Shown: piece by piece, positions 1-8,876 of the stretch | Numbering within the stretch: the stretch's first letter is position 1 | Layout: the number at the start of each line of letters is the position of its first letter | Source of the DNA: Rhizobium sp. NLR16a | Lineage (GTDB): Bacteria; Pseudomonadota; Alphaproteobacteria; Rhizobiales; Rhizobiaceae | Assembly (NCBI RefSeq): GCF_017948245.1 | Contig: NZ_CP072867.1 | Coordinates: 455,705-519,704, forward strand | DNA: 64,000 bases | Direction of reading: 5' to 3' | Made by a program: the position numbers and the translations under genes | Notes under the pieces: generated by a model | Database searches by the model: none | What the model saw: the letters and a program-made list of their open reading frames with translations, nothing else | What the model was told of the DNA's origin: nothing

Positions 1-152
1 GTGTTGACCTGATCCCCGCGCTTCTTGTCGTCGGCGCATCGGGAGCAGTATCGAATATCAAAACCGTGCGAGCATACACGGGTGCGGAATTCAAGGCCGC
101 CCAAGAAAAGGCGGGCAAAATCGCATCTGCCTACAAGGCCCCGGCAAAATAA
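1..152 (+). CDS. C-terminus of an unidentified protein (5' end cut by window edge)
   Basis: An open frame enters the window and stops at TAA 150-152, giving about 49 residues. The tail contains an Ala/Gly/Val-rich stretch followed by a Lys/Ala-rich end (KAAQEKAGKIASAYKAPAK). It is followed 24 bases later by a strong hairpin, as expected for the end of a transcription unit. No family is recognised from this fragment. Confidence 0.45.
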   Translation, partial: VDLIPALLVVGASGAVSNIKTVRAYTGAEFKAAQEKAGKIASAYKAPAK

Positions 153-176
153 CGAAACCACTCGTCGAACGATCTT

Positions 177-203
177 CGGCAGCGGATGTTCGATCCGCTG
201 CCG
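177..203 (+). terminator. Hairpin after the partial gene, probable terminator
   Basis: A perfect 11-bp stem (CGGCAGCGGAT / ATCCGCTGCCG) with loop GTTCG lies 24 bases after the stop at 152. Only a weak T-containing tail follows, so it is terminator-like but not a textbook intrinsic terminator. Confidence 0.5.
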
Positions 204-559
204 GTTCGTTCCGGCATCGCCACAGGCGGAGAGGTCAGCCATTCGGGCAGGAGAGTGCGTAAATCCAAAATTGTGGGTGTCCAAGAGTGCGTGACCGAAG
301 TCCAAAAGTATCTGGCGACACTCACTGAATGGTGGGGGTGGTGGTGGAGAATCTGTGGCGCTCAGGTTGAAATGTCCGCTGAGCCGCAAAGCAGAAATGT
401 CACTCGCGGCTGCCACGCGGCACGACGACCAGCCCCGATCTGAGCGGCTGGTCCGGGTTGCAAGGTCAGAATCGGGGCGGGGTTGTGGCACCATTGGCTT
501 TAGCTTTGAGACTATGCGATCGACGCCTCACGCTGCCGCATCGAGCTTTTAGTTGCCGC

Positions 560-826
560 TCAGATCTGGCATCTGCGGTCTTCAAAAGTATTCCGCTTGA
601 GCTCGCGGAAGATCGTCGAGCGATGCCGGCCGAGCTTCTCGGCAATGACGGTGGCGCTCACGCCGGCCGCTCGCCAGCGAACGATCCTGCGACGTTCATC
701 CATGTCGATTTGGGAGTAGGTGCGTCTCGCAAGTCGCACTTCATCCTTGAGTCCACCCCGGCTACAGGTGAATCCGGCGTAATCTGTGTTATGGAACTTG
801 AAGACGTGTGGCAACCGCTGCCACAT
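560..826 (-). pseudogene. IS30-family transposase remnant (N-terminal helix-turn-helix only)
   Basis: The frame encodes the start of an IS30-type transposase: RTYSQIDMDERRRIVRW, then a helix-turn-helix with AEKLGRHRSTIFRELKRN. It runs into a stop just after this domain. The DDE catalytic core of about 250 residues that should follow is absent from 153-559, and no terminal inverted repeats were recognised. The first 25 or so residues of the frame are probably not native. This is a decayed insertion-sequence scar with no expected activity. Confidence 0.75.
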
Positions 827-871
827 AATTCGTTGAAATACCCAGAAAATTACTTCTTGTGCCTTCCCACA

Positions 872-2008
872 TCAGAGCGTCAGCCAGTCGCCGATCGTTG
901 TCCCGACACGTCGCATGGAGCGTGTTGTTGGAACGGCCGGGTGCTCGGTTGCTATGGTCTTTCGGACTTCACGCGGGCTGAGCCCGAATTCATGGCTGAA
1001 CGCGCGGGTGAAATTGGCTGCAACGTCGAAGCCGGCGGTCTCGGCAATCTCCGAGATTGGCCTGGTGTCGGTCGGGTTGGTAAGCTCCGCATAGGCCTGC
1101 AGCAACCGACGTTTGCGAATGTAGTTGAAGACGCCCCCGCTCGTTTCGAACAATTGGTAGAGCCGCGTCCGCGAGATCCCCAGCGCACGGCACATGACCT
1201 CAGGCGTCAAGCTATCTGAATGAAGATTGAGGTGAATATAGCGATGCGCCCGCTCCATCAGCCCCATGTTGGTCTGTTCGTGACCGCGGTCCGAACTGGT
1301 GGAGGATGCGGCGCATGCAACGACCATATCGCCGATCGTCCGTACGATCCGCGGCACCTCCTCCACCGTCAAGCTGCTCAGATTGGCTTCCAGGCCGTTG
1401 ATATAGCTGACCAGCAATTCAGCCAGGCTACCGGAGAAGGCGGTGTTGTTGGCGTTCTGCAGAAGGCTGGCATCACGGGTCAACAGTTCATAGGGCAGGA
1501 AGACGAGCACAGCGACTGAATCGGTCATCCGCCCGCGGTACGGATAACCAAGAGACCTGAAAAATATCTCACCCGGGCCGGTCTCGGTTACATGCCGATC
1601 GGCCTCGGTCCAGGCCCGGCCGCTGCGCAGCACGCCGAGGTTCCAGTGATCGATTGGGCTCGATCGCAGCATCGCCTGATCGCGAATATAGCTGCACGCC
1701 TGCGCGCGCTGCTGAACGATGAGGATATCGCCGAGATGCCAGCCGGTCTGTTCCGCAAGGAAACCGTCGCCCTCCGATTTTTCGTCCGGCAGATGAACAT
1801 TCATAAGGGGCGCGACATGTGATCGCCAAGCCTGGAACTGTTCTTTCGGTGGCAGTTCGTGCGTTGAAAATCGCAGGGGCGCCAGCGCCGGTGGAACGTC
1901 CACCCGATGTTCTTTCTGGGAAGACGGTTCGCGCGGCCAGCGCCGCCGCTCCAGGTGCGCCGGCCATTCCTGTCCCGCAGCCGGGTCATCTCCAGATTCC
2001 GTAACCAT
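872..2008 (-). CDS. AraC family transcriptional regulator
   Basis: A 378-residue regulator. The C-terminal ~110 residues form an AraC/XylS double helix-turn-helix: TPEVMCRALGISRTRLYQLF, then ISEIAETAGFDVAANFTRAF with the typical FSHEFGLSPREVRK end. The N-terminal ~200 residues resemble the AraC-binding-like sensor domain of rhizobial regulators. A longer frame starts at 2047, but the ATG at 2008 has GGAGG six bases upstream and is preferred. Residues after the HTH (about 35) form an unusual tail. The gene stands alone between an IS remnant and a long AT-rich upstream region. Its ligand and target are unknown. Confidence 0.85.
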   Translation of the reverse strand: MVTESGDDPAAGQEWPAHLERRRWPREPSSQKEHRVDVPPALAPLRFSTHELPPKEQFQAWRSHVAPLMNVHLPDEKSEGDGFLAEQTGWHLGDILIVQQRAQACSYIRDQAMLRSSPIDHWNLGVLRSGRAWTEADRHVTETGPGEIFFRSLGYPYRGRMTDSVAVLVFLPYELLTRDASLLQNANNTAFSGSLAELLVSYINGLEANLSSLTVEEVPRIVRTIGDMVVACAASSTSSDRGHEQTNMGLMERAHRYIHLNLHSDSLTPEVMCRALGISRTRLYQLFETSGGVFNYIRKRRLLQAYAELTNPTDTRPISEIAETAGFDVAANFTRAFSHEFGLSPREVRKTIATEHPAVPTTRSMRRVGTTIGDWLTL

Positions 2009-2644
2009 CCAATTCCTCCAGCGCAAGAGCCAATCCGGGCTGTTCAAACTGAAGCAAACAATCGTTTTCGCGGCTGAACCGCGCAGCCATCCGACAAAAC
2101 CGAATTGACTAAAGCTCTACGTGCATAAGCTACTTATCATATTCATCCGCGAGCAGAAATGGACGGACCGATAATTTTCTGGATGCGGCGATAACGACAA
2201 TTGCGTCCCGTTCATATATCTAAATAAGCAATGGTTAATTCCGAAGGACGTTCGGAAATTTCCAAAATACTCAACTGCCGGTGCAATGTAGTGTCGAAGC
2301 GCCGTCAACGTAAAAAGACACTTATTCAAAACAAAAGATGCGAACATGGGAGGATAGGTCGTGAACTATCGGGGAAATAGTCGTGTGCGATTTGCGCAAG
2401 CCTTGGCTTGCGACAGGAATCATCCTGAGGGTGCGCCAGGAGAGATTCTACCGCCCATCGTGCCGATTCATGCGAGACGCTCCTGAGGCCGGACATCGGC
2501 AAATAATGGCGCGCGAGGGGTTGCGCGCAACCGAGGCCATCTGTGTCGATGCGTAAAGGCTCGAGGCTTGCACGCAACCCCTATCATATCCACCCATTGT
2601 CGAATTTCTTTGACGCTGCCCTTCATGTGGCAGAGGAGGCTAAG
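2009..2644. other. Long intergenic region, no gene supported
   Basis: About 640 bases that are more AT-rich than the surroundings, especially 2040-2340. The region probably holds the promoter of the leftward AraC gene and of the rightward small gene at 2645. Short open frames exist (for example 2117-2347 on the minus strand) but lack ribosome binding sites and rhizobial codon bias. Nothing else is recognised. Confidence 0.4.
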
Positions 2645-2845
2645 ATGACTACCGCATGCGATGAGAACGTAATCCAATTGAAGCCGATTTCGAGCTGCAG
2701 ACGAGAAGTCGAAGTCGCAATGGTGGAAATGCTCGTCAGTTTGCAGAAACGTGGATGGTCGGCTGCGGAGTTGGCATTGACGCTCGCAGACGCCTCGGAA
2801 GATCTTGTCATGCTGATCGCGACCAAAAAGCTTCGACCGAATTAA
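2645..2845 (+). CDS. Small conserved hypothetical protein, 66 aa
   Basis: The ATG at 2645 follows GAGGAGGCTAAG, a strong ribosome binding site, and is preferred to the upstream in-frame ATG at 2543. The protein is predicted helical, with the central motif KRGWSAAELALTLADAS. A stretch of similar pattern (EAGWSPDEATEALAALR) occurs in the 74-residue protein at 6490-6714, on the far side of bgsBA. No function is recognised. A hairpin follows 50 bases downstream. Confidence 0.6.
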   Translation: MTTACDENVIQLKPISSCRREVEVAMVEMLVSLQKRGWSAAELALTLADASEDLVMLIATKKLRPN

Positions 2846-2895
2846 AGCAGTTCCAGGAAATGACAGGGTCCGGAATTGCGTAAACACAAAAGAGT

Positions 2896-2934
2896 AGAGC
2901 GGTTCTGTGCTTCCGTGAAAAGCTGAACCGCTCT
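2896..2934 (+). terminator. Hairpin downstream of the 66-aa gene
   Basis: The inverted repeat AGAGCGGTTC / GAACCGCTCT (10 bp) with a 19-base loop is followed by TTGATC. It lies 50 bases after the stop of the small gene and about 310 bases before bgsB, so it probably separates the two transcripts. Confidence 0.5.
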
Positions 2935-3244
2935 TTGATCGCGTGGAATTAGGCCGTTTCTGTCTTAATGAGATGTCGGCATTACAGGCGCGGCGCGGCG
3001 ATTTTCATCACCCCATACCCCACCACGTCAGTTCGCCGCGCCGGGATGGTTGACCACCGCATCGATATGCCCACGCCTCCGTCGGCGGCATTTGCTCCAA
3101 AGCCGAATTGTTTCTGTCGCAGGTTACGACCATCACTTGTCTACTAATTCTCAATGCGCTAATTTATGCAATAATGAGTTGCATCCGTTTGTGCCGGGTC
3201 CCCTAGCGACGGATGGCTGCAGAGCGATACCTTCGGATGACAAT
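2935..3244 (+). promoter_or_regulatory. Upstream region of bgsBA, promoter not resolved
   Basis: Roughly 300 bases with no convincing gene. The bgsB reading frame is open back to 3050, but those residues look non-native. The stretch around 3140-3180 is AT-rich and could hold the -10 region. No clear operator was found. Confidence 0.35.
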
Positions 3245-4477
3245 ATGATCTGGAACCATCGCATCACACGCATCGTCGTCGGCCTGTTGCTGCTGGCACT
3301 CGTGACCGTCCTGTCATTGCCGACGATTACCGGCTTTACGAGCCTTGATGGCACAGTCAATGCCCGGTTTGCTGTCGTTAATGCCCCAATCGACGGCACG
3401 ATTGCGGAAGAACCCCTCAAGGTCGGCAGCCCGGTCAAGGCGGGGCAACCCCTCGCAGAAATCCGAAATACACGCGTCAATCGTGCAATCCTCGCTTCGC
3501 TCGAGGCAGATCGCAACACGGCACTCGACCGCGTCGCGGCACTTAAAAAGGAGCGGGAGGAGCTCTCCGCACTTCGCGAGGAATTGTCTGCCAGATTGGA
3601 AATCTACAGGCAGACCACCATTGCCAATCTCGAGCGCGAAGTCGAAATCCTGCGGAAAAAAGTCGAAGTGTCGCAAGCTCAGGATCTGGTCGCGCAGGTC
3701 GACCTGAATCGCCGGATGGAGCTCGAGTCAAAAGGCATTCTAACGCAGAAGCTGGTTGAGGTCGCGCGGGCCGCCGGAGCTGCGACTGGCGGCGAGGTCG
3801 AAATCAGCAATTTGACTGTCGATCAATTGGAACAAAGGCTCAATGCGGTCCGCCAGGGTATCTTTGTCTTCGGCGACGGACAGAATGACGTGCCTTATTC
3901 GCGACAGCGTGAAGACGAGGTTGTCGTTCGCATCAACGACTTGAACTCACGCATCGCGGAAAATGAGACACGAGCCACCGAAGTTCAAAAGCAGCTGGTC
4001 AAAGAGGCAGATCGCGTCAGCAGCCTTGAATCCGCGACCGCAATAGCGCCGTTCGACGGCGTTATTTGGACCAGGAGCATCGTCGACGGTTCCAACGTGG
4101 TGCTGAACGACGAGTTGATGCGCCTCCTCGACTGTCGAGAGCTGTTTGTGGATATCCTTGTTCCCGAGGTCAATTATGACGAGATCTATCCGGGGCTTGT
4201 TGCGCAGGTGCGCTTGTTCGGCCGCAGCGATGTCTTCCAAGGCACCGTCATTTCTGCCAGAGGCAGTTCGGCTTCGGTCGAGGCCGATTCCTTTGCCGCC
4301 AGTTTACCGCCGTCGACCGAGCGTAATGCCCGCATTCGCGTTCGCCTTGATCCATCTTTCATGAACGACGATTTTGCGAACTCCTGCCAGGTGGGGCGCA
4401 CAGTGCAGGTACGGTTTTCCAAGCACGGCATCGACGTATCCAACTGGGTCAAAAGCCTGTGGTTCAGTATCTTCTAG
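3245..4477 (+). CDS. bgsB: BgsB-like membrane-fusion protein of mixed-linkage beta-glucan secretion
   Basis: A 410-residue HlyD-type periplasmic adaptor. One membrane segment (about residues 8-28) is followed by a biotinyl-lipoyl-like half (APIDGTIAEEPLKVGSPVKAG), a long coiled coil (about 75-265, rich in Lys/Glu/Arg) and the second lipoyl/barrel half (SATAIAPFDGVIW onward). The start at ATG 3245 is chosen because it immediately precedes the membrane helix; the frame itself opens at 3050. The gene overlaps the GT2 synthase by 19 bases, the same pairing as S. meliloti bgsB-bgsA, where BgsB is needed to make the linear (1-3)(1-4)-beta-glucan. The name rests on this pairing and on domain layout. 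A generic alginate or cellulose export adaptor is the alternative. Confidence 0.75.
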   Translation: MIWNHRITRIVVGLLLLALVTVLSLPTITGFTSLDGTVNARFAVVNAPIDGTIAEEPLKVGSPVKAGQPLAEIRNTRVNRAILASLEADRNTALDRVAALKKEREELSALREELSARLEIYRQTTIANLEREVEILRKKVEVSQAQDLVAQVDLNRRMELESKGILTQKLVEVARAAGAATGGEVEISNLTVDQLEQRLNAVRQGIFVFGDGQNDVPYSRQREDEVVVRINDLNSRIAENETRATEVQKQLVKEADRVSSLESATAIAPFDGVIWTRSIVDGSNVVLNDELMRLLDCRELFVDILVPEVNYDEIYPGLVAQVRLFGRSDVFQGTVISARGSSASVEADSFAASLPPSTERNARIRVRLDPSFMNDDFANSCQVGRTVQVRFSKHGIDVSNWVKSLWFSIF

Positions 4478-6453
4478 CGCTGGTTCCGACCTTTCTCGTT
4501 ATGGCCTTCTTCTTTCTGGGGCCGTTCAATTGGTCGCGGCATCACACCTGGACACGGGCGGTAACCTGCGCGTTCGTCGCAGCATTCGCCTTGCGATACA
4601 TGTACTGGCGCTTGACCGAGACGGTGCTTCCCTATCCGAACGACGGTGCGAGTTTCTACTGGGTCTGGATCCTCTTTGTCGTCGAGGTTCTCGCCTGCGT
4701 CGAAGTCATCCTTTTTCTGGTATTGATGAGCCGCTATGTCGACCGGAGCGCGGAAACCGACAGGTTGGGTCGTGTTTTCTTTGCGCGCGACAAGCGTGAG
4801 CTGCCGACAGTCGATGTTTTCATTCCCACCTATAACGAGCCGCTCGATGTTCTCGAGCGAACCATCATCGGCGCCCGCTCGCTGGATTATCCTGCGGACA
4901 AATTGAATGTGTATGTGCTTGACGATCAACGCCGGGATTGGCTGAAGGCCTATTGCGAAGAAAAGAACGTCATCCACGTCACGCGCGGCGACAACAGCCA
5001 TGCCAAAGCCGGCAATATGAACAATGGGCTGAAGGTCAGCTCGGGCGAGTTTATTGCGATTTTCGATGCCGATTTTGTTCCCTATCGACACTTCCTTCGC
5101 CGGACCCTGCCCTTCTTTTCCGACGAAAGCATCGGTATCGTCCAGACACCTCAACATTTCTTCAATGTCGATCCGGTGCAATCAAACCTGGGCCTGGAGA
5201 ATATCTGGCCGGACGAGCAGCGTTTGTTCTTTGACGAGATCGCGCCCAGCCGAGATGCCTGGAACGTCAGTTTCTGCTGCGGGTCATGCTCGATTGCCCG
5301 CCGCCAGGCCGTCGATGCAATCGGCGGTTTTCCGACGGAGTCGATCACAGAAGACCTGCTGACAACTCTTTCGATGCTCAACAAAGGCTACAAGACGCGC
5401 TACCTGAACGAGCGGCTATCGATGGGACTGGCCGCCGAAAACCTGACCGGTTATTTCGTGCAGCGCGAACGATGGTGCCAGGGGGGTATTCAAACCCTGT
5501 ACTTGTATAATGGCCCGCTGCGCGGCCCGGGATTGACGCTCTTTCAACGGATCATGTTCCTGCCGGCATCATGGCTGGTGCAGTATCTGGTCCGCTTCAC
5601 TATATTGCTTGTCCCCATCGTCTATCTCTGGTTCGGCCTGCTTCCGCTCTATTTCACGGATATGGCCGATTATGTATCTCATCAGGTGCCGCTGCTGGCG
5701 GCGTATTTTCTGCTCATGCTGTGGATCACGCCGACGCGCTATCTGCCTGTGGTTTCCAGCGCCGTCGGTACCTTTGCGACATTCCGCATGTTGCCGACCG
5801 TGGTCTCCAGCCTGGTGAGACCATTTGGCAAGCCTTTCAGGGTGACGCCAAAGGGCAGTGGCAACGAGGCGAACCAGTTCGACCGCTACAGCTTCGCCTG
5901 GATCGCAAGCATGATCACGATCACCGTGGTTGGTCTGCTGGTCAACATCGTACCGGAAACGTCGCATGTACAAGGCCAGTTTTCGCCGGTCGCGGCATGG
6001 TGGTCAGGGATCAATATTGTCGTCCTGCTGATTGCGTCACTCATCTGCTTTGAGAAACCCCGGCGCCTGTTTCATGCGTTCAAGCTCGATGAACCCGCCA
6101 TCGTCAACGATGTCCCCGGCCAAGTCGTCAGTCTCGCACTCGACAAGGCGGTCGTTGCAGTCCCGGACATGGCCCGATTTCAATCCAAATCGGCGATGCT
6201 GAAACTCTCTGGCTTCGCCCCGATCAAAGCGGAGCTCGGACAGATCACCCAACGACGAAGGAGCGTAAGTCGCGGCGGCGACAAGCAAGCCTATTACCTG
6301 CACTTGTATTTTGAACTCAGCGGCTCTGCTCGCGACAGCATGATTGTAAAACTCTACACCGGTCGATATTCGCGGGACGTTCGCGACATCGACAAGGTTG
6401 CCGTCTCTCTTAATCTGCTGTTGCGGTCATTCGGGCGAACGCGCACGTTGTAG
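4459..6453 (+). CDS. bgsA: BgsA-like GT2 synthase of mixed-linkage (1-3)(1-4)-beta-glucan
   Basis: A 664-residue processive inner-membrane glycosyltransferase of the cellulose synthase type. It has about three N-terminal membrane segments, then the cytosolic GT2 domain with VLDDQ (~153-157), FDADF (~202-206), the acceptor TED (~297-299) and QRERW (~335-339), then about four more membrane segments. The C-terminal ~110 residues lack a PilZ signature (no RxxxR...D/NxSxxG). In S. meliloti, BgsA binds cyclic-di-GMP through a non-PilZ C-terminus, which fits this protein. It starts at GTG 4459 inside bgsB, implying translational coupling. Product: a secreted linear beta-glucan used in aggregation, biofilm and root attachment. 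The substrate (UDP-glucose) is inferred from the family. Confidence 0.82.
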   Translation: MVQYLLALVPTFLVMAFFFLGPFNWSRHHTWTRAVTCAFVAAFALRYMYWRLTETVLPYPNDGASFYWVWILFVVEVLACVEVILFLVLMSRYVDRSAETDRLGRVFFARDKRELPTVDVFIPTYNEPLDVLERTIIGARSLDYPADKLNVYVLDDQRRDWLKAYCEEKNVIHVTRGDNSHAKAGNMNNGLKVSSGEFIAIFDADFVPYRHFLRRTLPFFSDESIGIVQTPQHFFNVDPVQSNLGLENIWPDEQRLFFDEIAPSRDAWNVSFCCGSCSIARRQAVDAIGGFPTESITEDLLTTLSMLNKGYKTRYLNERLSMGLAAENLTGYFVQRERWCQGGIQTLYLYNGPLRGPGLTLFQRIMFLPASWLVQYLVRFTILLVPIVYLWFGLLPLYFTDMADYVSHQVPLLAAYFLLMLWITPTRYLPVVSSAVGTFATFRMLPTVVSSLVRPFGKPFRVTPKGSGNEANQFDRYSFAWIASMITITVVGLLVNIVPETSHVQGQFSPVAAWWSGINIVVLLIASLICFEKPRRLFHAFKLDEPAIVNDVPGQVVSLALDKAVVAVPDMARFQSKSAMLKLSGFAPIKAELGQITQRRRSVSRGGDKQAYYLHLYFELSGSARDSMIVKLYTGRYSRDVRDIDKVAVSLNLLLRSFGRTRTL

Positions 6454-6489
6454 CCCGGCTCGTGAGAGAGGTTGTCGCGCTTCTTCAAC

Positions 6490-6714
6490 TTATTGCCCGG
6501 ATCGTTCGTCGAGGATGGACAGCGCGTCCTGCAGTCTGAGCGCCGCCAGCGCTTCCGTTGCCTCGTCCGGAGACCATCCTGCTTCGAGCGCTGCAGAAAG
6601 AACCAGCGATTCCGTTTGAAGTTCGAGCTTCTCATAAAGCGGCTCGATGGCTTCGCGTGCGGTGACAACGTGCTGATCGGGCGGAGTGATGGGCGTCGCG
6701 GCAACCGTAGGCAT
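6490..6714 (-). CDS. Small conserved hypothetical protein, 74 aa
   Basis: The ATG at 6714 is preceded by AAAAGGAGGAGCATC, a very good ribosome binding site. A longer frame to 7008 is not supported. The protein is acidic and helical: a short Thr/Pro-rich head, then LYEKLELQTESLVLSAALEAG, then WSPDEATEALAALRLQDAL. It lies 36 bases past the end of bgsA on the opposite strand. The GWS-D/A-E-A pattern recalls the 66-residue protein at 2645. No function is recognised. Confidence 0.6.
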   Translation of the reverse strand: MPTVAATPITPPDQHVVTAREAIEPLYEKLELQTESLVLSAALEAGWSPDEATEALAALRLQDALSILDERSGQ

Positions 6715-6944
6715 GATGCTCCTCCTTTTAAACGCTAAGGTTCGAAACCCAATTGCAGGCATGCTTGTTCCGTTCACAATCGCATTTAGCCGGATCACGG
6801 CTGACGGACACTGTTCCGAAGCTCTGGCGATCGCAATTTCGCCCGTCCTCGGCATCTCTGGGCTCCCAGCGAAAATCTCCGCTGGATGTGAACGAACGGA
6901 CAGGCTACCGCACAATTGCCGAAAGCGGAAGCGACTTGCGGTAA

Positions 6945-7781
6945 TCACCGTTGCCGCAGAAGCGCGCCTAACGAGGACCGTCGCCACATCTGCCGAAATT
7001 TCCTCCATTTCAGAAGCGCCCTGATGACGAGGGCCGACGGTATCTTCTCGTGGTCGCCGACGGTCCCCTGCTTGGCGACCGGTGCGTTTGCGTAGAGGAG
7101 AAACGCGATCAGCGTGGCTGGATCCTTGGCCTCGAGGTCGAGGCGGGCATCCGACAGATGCAGTCCCTGCTCGCCGTCCATGAAGGTCTGACCATCAACG
7201 GTGATCGAGCCATGGAAGACATAGAAGTAGAGATCCCTGCCCTGCTTGCGCGGGAATTCCGACCGCGCACCCGCTTCCAGCCGGATGTCGAAGATGTCGA
7301 CAGCGCTGCGGACATAAAACGGCGCGCCCTCCCCTTCCGGGCCGACCAGGTGTCGCCAGACATTCGCCGCGACCGTGGGGATCGGGCCGTATTGAATTTT
7401 GGGCTGCAGATCGACCGCACGCGGACGAATGAGGATCTGCACCATTCGCAGCGGCGGATCGGTCACCAGCGTCTCCTCGGAGTGCCAGAAGCCTTTCCCG
7501 GCATTCATCACCATCAGATGATGGCGGTCGATCAGCAGCCAGCCTGTGGCTCGGTTCTGGTGACGCATCACGCCATCAGGCACCCAGGAGACGATCTCGT
7601 CGTTTCTGTGCTCGTGCATCGCGATCAGCCGGCCAGGGTCGAGAATGGATTCGACGACCATGGCGAGAGGGCCATGGCCGTGGTCCGTCGGCTTCGGCTT
7701 CAACCATCCCGGCATATTGATGTGCGCGACAAAACCGCCAGCATCCCGCACCAGGAATGTCCGTTCGCCTTTGAGCAGCAT
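6945..7781 (-). CDS. Pirin-like bicupin protein
   Basis: A 278-residue protein of the pirin/YhaK type. The N-terminal cupin has MHEHRNDEIVSWVPDGVMRHQ, supplying the metal-ligand histidines, followed by FWHSEE. The C-terminal cupin has LYFYVFHGSITVDGQ and FMDGEQGLHLSD. Pirins are iron-binding cupins, some with quercetinase-like or redox-regulatory roles; the substrate here is unknown. The ATG at 7781 has GGAGG five bases upstream and is chosen over the ATG at 7793. The frame extends further to 7916 without support. The last ~30 residues are very basic (KWRKFRQMWRR), which is unusual for a pirin. Confidence 0.75.
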   Translation of the reverse strand: MLLKGERTFLVRDAGGFVAHINMPGWLKPKPTDHGHGPLAMVVESILDPGRLIAMHEHRNDEIVSWVPDGVMRHQNRATGWLLIDRHHLMVMNAGKGFWHSEETLVTDPPLRMVQILIRPRAVDLQPKIQYGPIPTVAANVWRHLVGPEGEGAPFYVRSAVDIFDIRLEAGARSEFPRKQGRDLYFYVFHGSITVDGQTFMDGEQGLHLSDARLDLEAKDPATLIAFLLYANAPVAKQGTVGDHEKIPSALVIRALLKWRKFRQMWRRSSLGALLRQR

Positions 7782-7897
7782 CGCGTCCTCCATGCCTGTC
7801 AGGCTATGACGACACGTCTTGCTGAGGATGCCGATGAATGGCCTTAGTGGCAATTTGAAAAACATCCGCCGCAATCGATTCGCATACGGGATCTCCA

Positions 7898-8383
7898 ATG
7901 ACCATCGACGCCGCACGAAATCCGCATCCGATCTACTTTGCCGGCGCTTTTGCCACGGGTGGGCTCCTGACGTTCATGGTGCATCTCAATGGCGAGCTGG
8001 CACGGTACGGAAATCCGCTTTTTTCTTCCTGGACCGCTCACGGCACCGGCATCATCGCCGCCGTCATTCTTCTCCTGCTGGTTCACCGGCGGCGAATGCC
8101 AAGGCAGGAAAAGATCTTGAAGGCGCCCTTATGGGCCTATTTCGGCGGCATTTCCGGCGCGGCAACGGTCATGCTGACCTCGACCGCGGTCAACTCACCG
8201 CTCGGGCTCTCCGGCACCTTGGCTCTCGGCCTGGCAGGCCAGGTCGTCTTCAGCGTCGCGGCCGACAGCTGGGGGCTGTTCGGCCTGCAAAAGCGGCATC
8301 CCGATACTCGCGACATCGTTGCGCTCGGCCTGGTCGTTGCGGGAGCGGCGCTGATCATCCTGTTCGGGCGAGGCGCGGCATGA
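7898..8383 (+). CDS. YdcZ (DUF606) family membrane protein, first of a coupled pair
   Basis: A 161-residue protein with about five membrane helices of the small drug/metabolite transporter type: GGLLTFMVHLNGELARYGNPL, then repeated Gly/Ala/Leu-rich segments, ending ALIILFGRGAA. The DUF606 hallmark N/Q-xxL near the first helix is present. Its stop overlaps the ATG of the next gene (ATGA at 8380-8383), so the two are almost certainly translated together. Such pairs are thought to form antiparallel heterodimers. The substrate is unknown. Confidence 0.7.
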   Translation: MTIDAARNPHPIYFAGAFATGGLLTFMVHLNGELARYGNPLFSSWTAHGTGIIAAVILLLLVHRRRMPRQEKILKAPLWAYFGGISGAATVMLTSTAVNSPLGLSGTLALGLAGQVVFSVAADSWGLFGLQKRHPDTRDIVALGLVVAGAALIILFGRGAA

Positions 8384-8820
8384 CGCTCTTCATTCTCCTC
8401 GCTTGCCTCGGCGGCGTGCTCGTCGGCCTCAGCCGTCAGCTTAATGGGCGGCTGAGCATCTCGACGACGCCGCTGATCGCATCCTTCTGGAATCACGCGA
8501 TAGGCTTTGCCGTCCTCACCTGCCTCGGTGTCGTCGTCGGCGGCCTGCTTCCTGCGGGGGCTGCCGAGGCGCCCTGGTATGCCTATCTCGGCGGTCCGCT
8601 CGGCGTTGTCTTCGTGGCGGCCGGCAGTTGGGCGATTGCGCGGATCGGCGCAGTCAACTCGGCTCTGCTGATCATCGGCGGGCAGATGGTCACGGGGGTG
8701 GCGTTTGATTATCTCAGCGCCGTGCCGGCCTCCTTCTGGGCGAATGCCGGCGGGATTGTTCTCATCATAGGCGGAATGATGGTCAGCCGGGGACGGCGCA
8801 GGGCCGGCGCTCCGAAATAA
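8380..8820 (+). CDS. YdcZ (DUF606) family membrane protein, second of the pair
   Basis: A 146-residue, five-helix protein homologous in layout to its upstream partner (GVLVGLSRQLNGRLS corresponds to the partner's LNGEL segment). It ends in a positively charged cytoplasmic tail (MVSRGRRRAGAPK). The start at 8380 overlaps the upstream stop. A longer frame reaching back to 7819 is only open sequence. Probable heterodimeric small-molecule transporter or exporter; the substrate cannot be read from sequence. Confidence 0.7.
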   Translation: MTLFILLACLGGVLVGLSRQLNGRLSISTTPLIASFWNHAIGFAVLTCLGVVVGGLLPAGAAEAPWYAYLGGPLGVVFVAAGSWAIARIGAVNSALLIIGGQMVTGVAFDYLSAVPASFWANAGGIVLIIGGMMVSRGRRRAGAPK

Positions 8821-8828
8821 CCCCGGCG

Positions 8829-8857
8829 TCCGGCGGGAACGCCTCCCCGCCGCCGGA
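8829..8857. terminator. Convergent terminator hairpin
   Basis: TCCGGCGG / CCGCCGGA, an 8-bp stem with a 13-base loop, sits between the stops of the YdcZ pair (8820) and the leftward dienelactone hydrolase (8877). It could serve both strands. No T tract is present. Confidence 0.45.
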
Positions 8858-8876
8858 TCACCAAGCCGCTGCATTC

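Noticed and set aside
2117..2347. 76-codon minus-strand frame in the AT-rich intergenic region
   Set aside because: No ribosome binding site, Cys/Phe/Ser-rich composition unlike rhizobial proteins, and no recognisable domain.
7050..7847. 265-codon plus-strand frame opposite the pirin
   Set aside because: Shadow frame; the minus-strand pirin carries cupin motifs.
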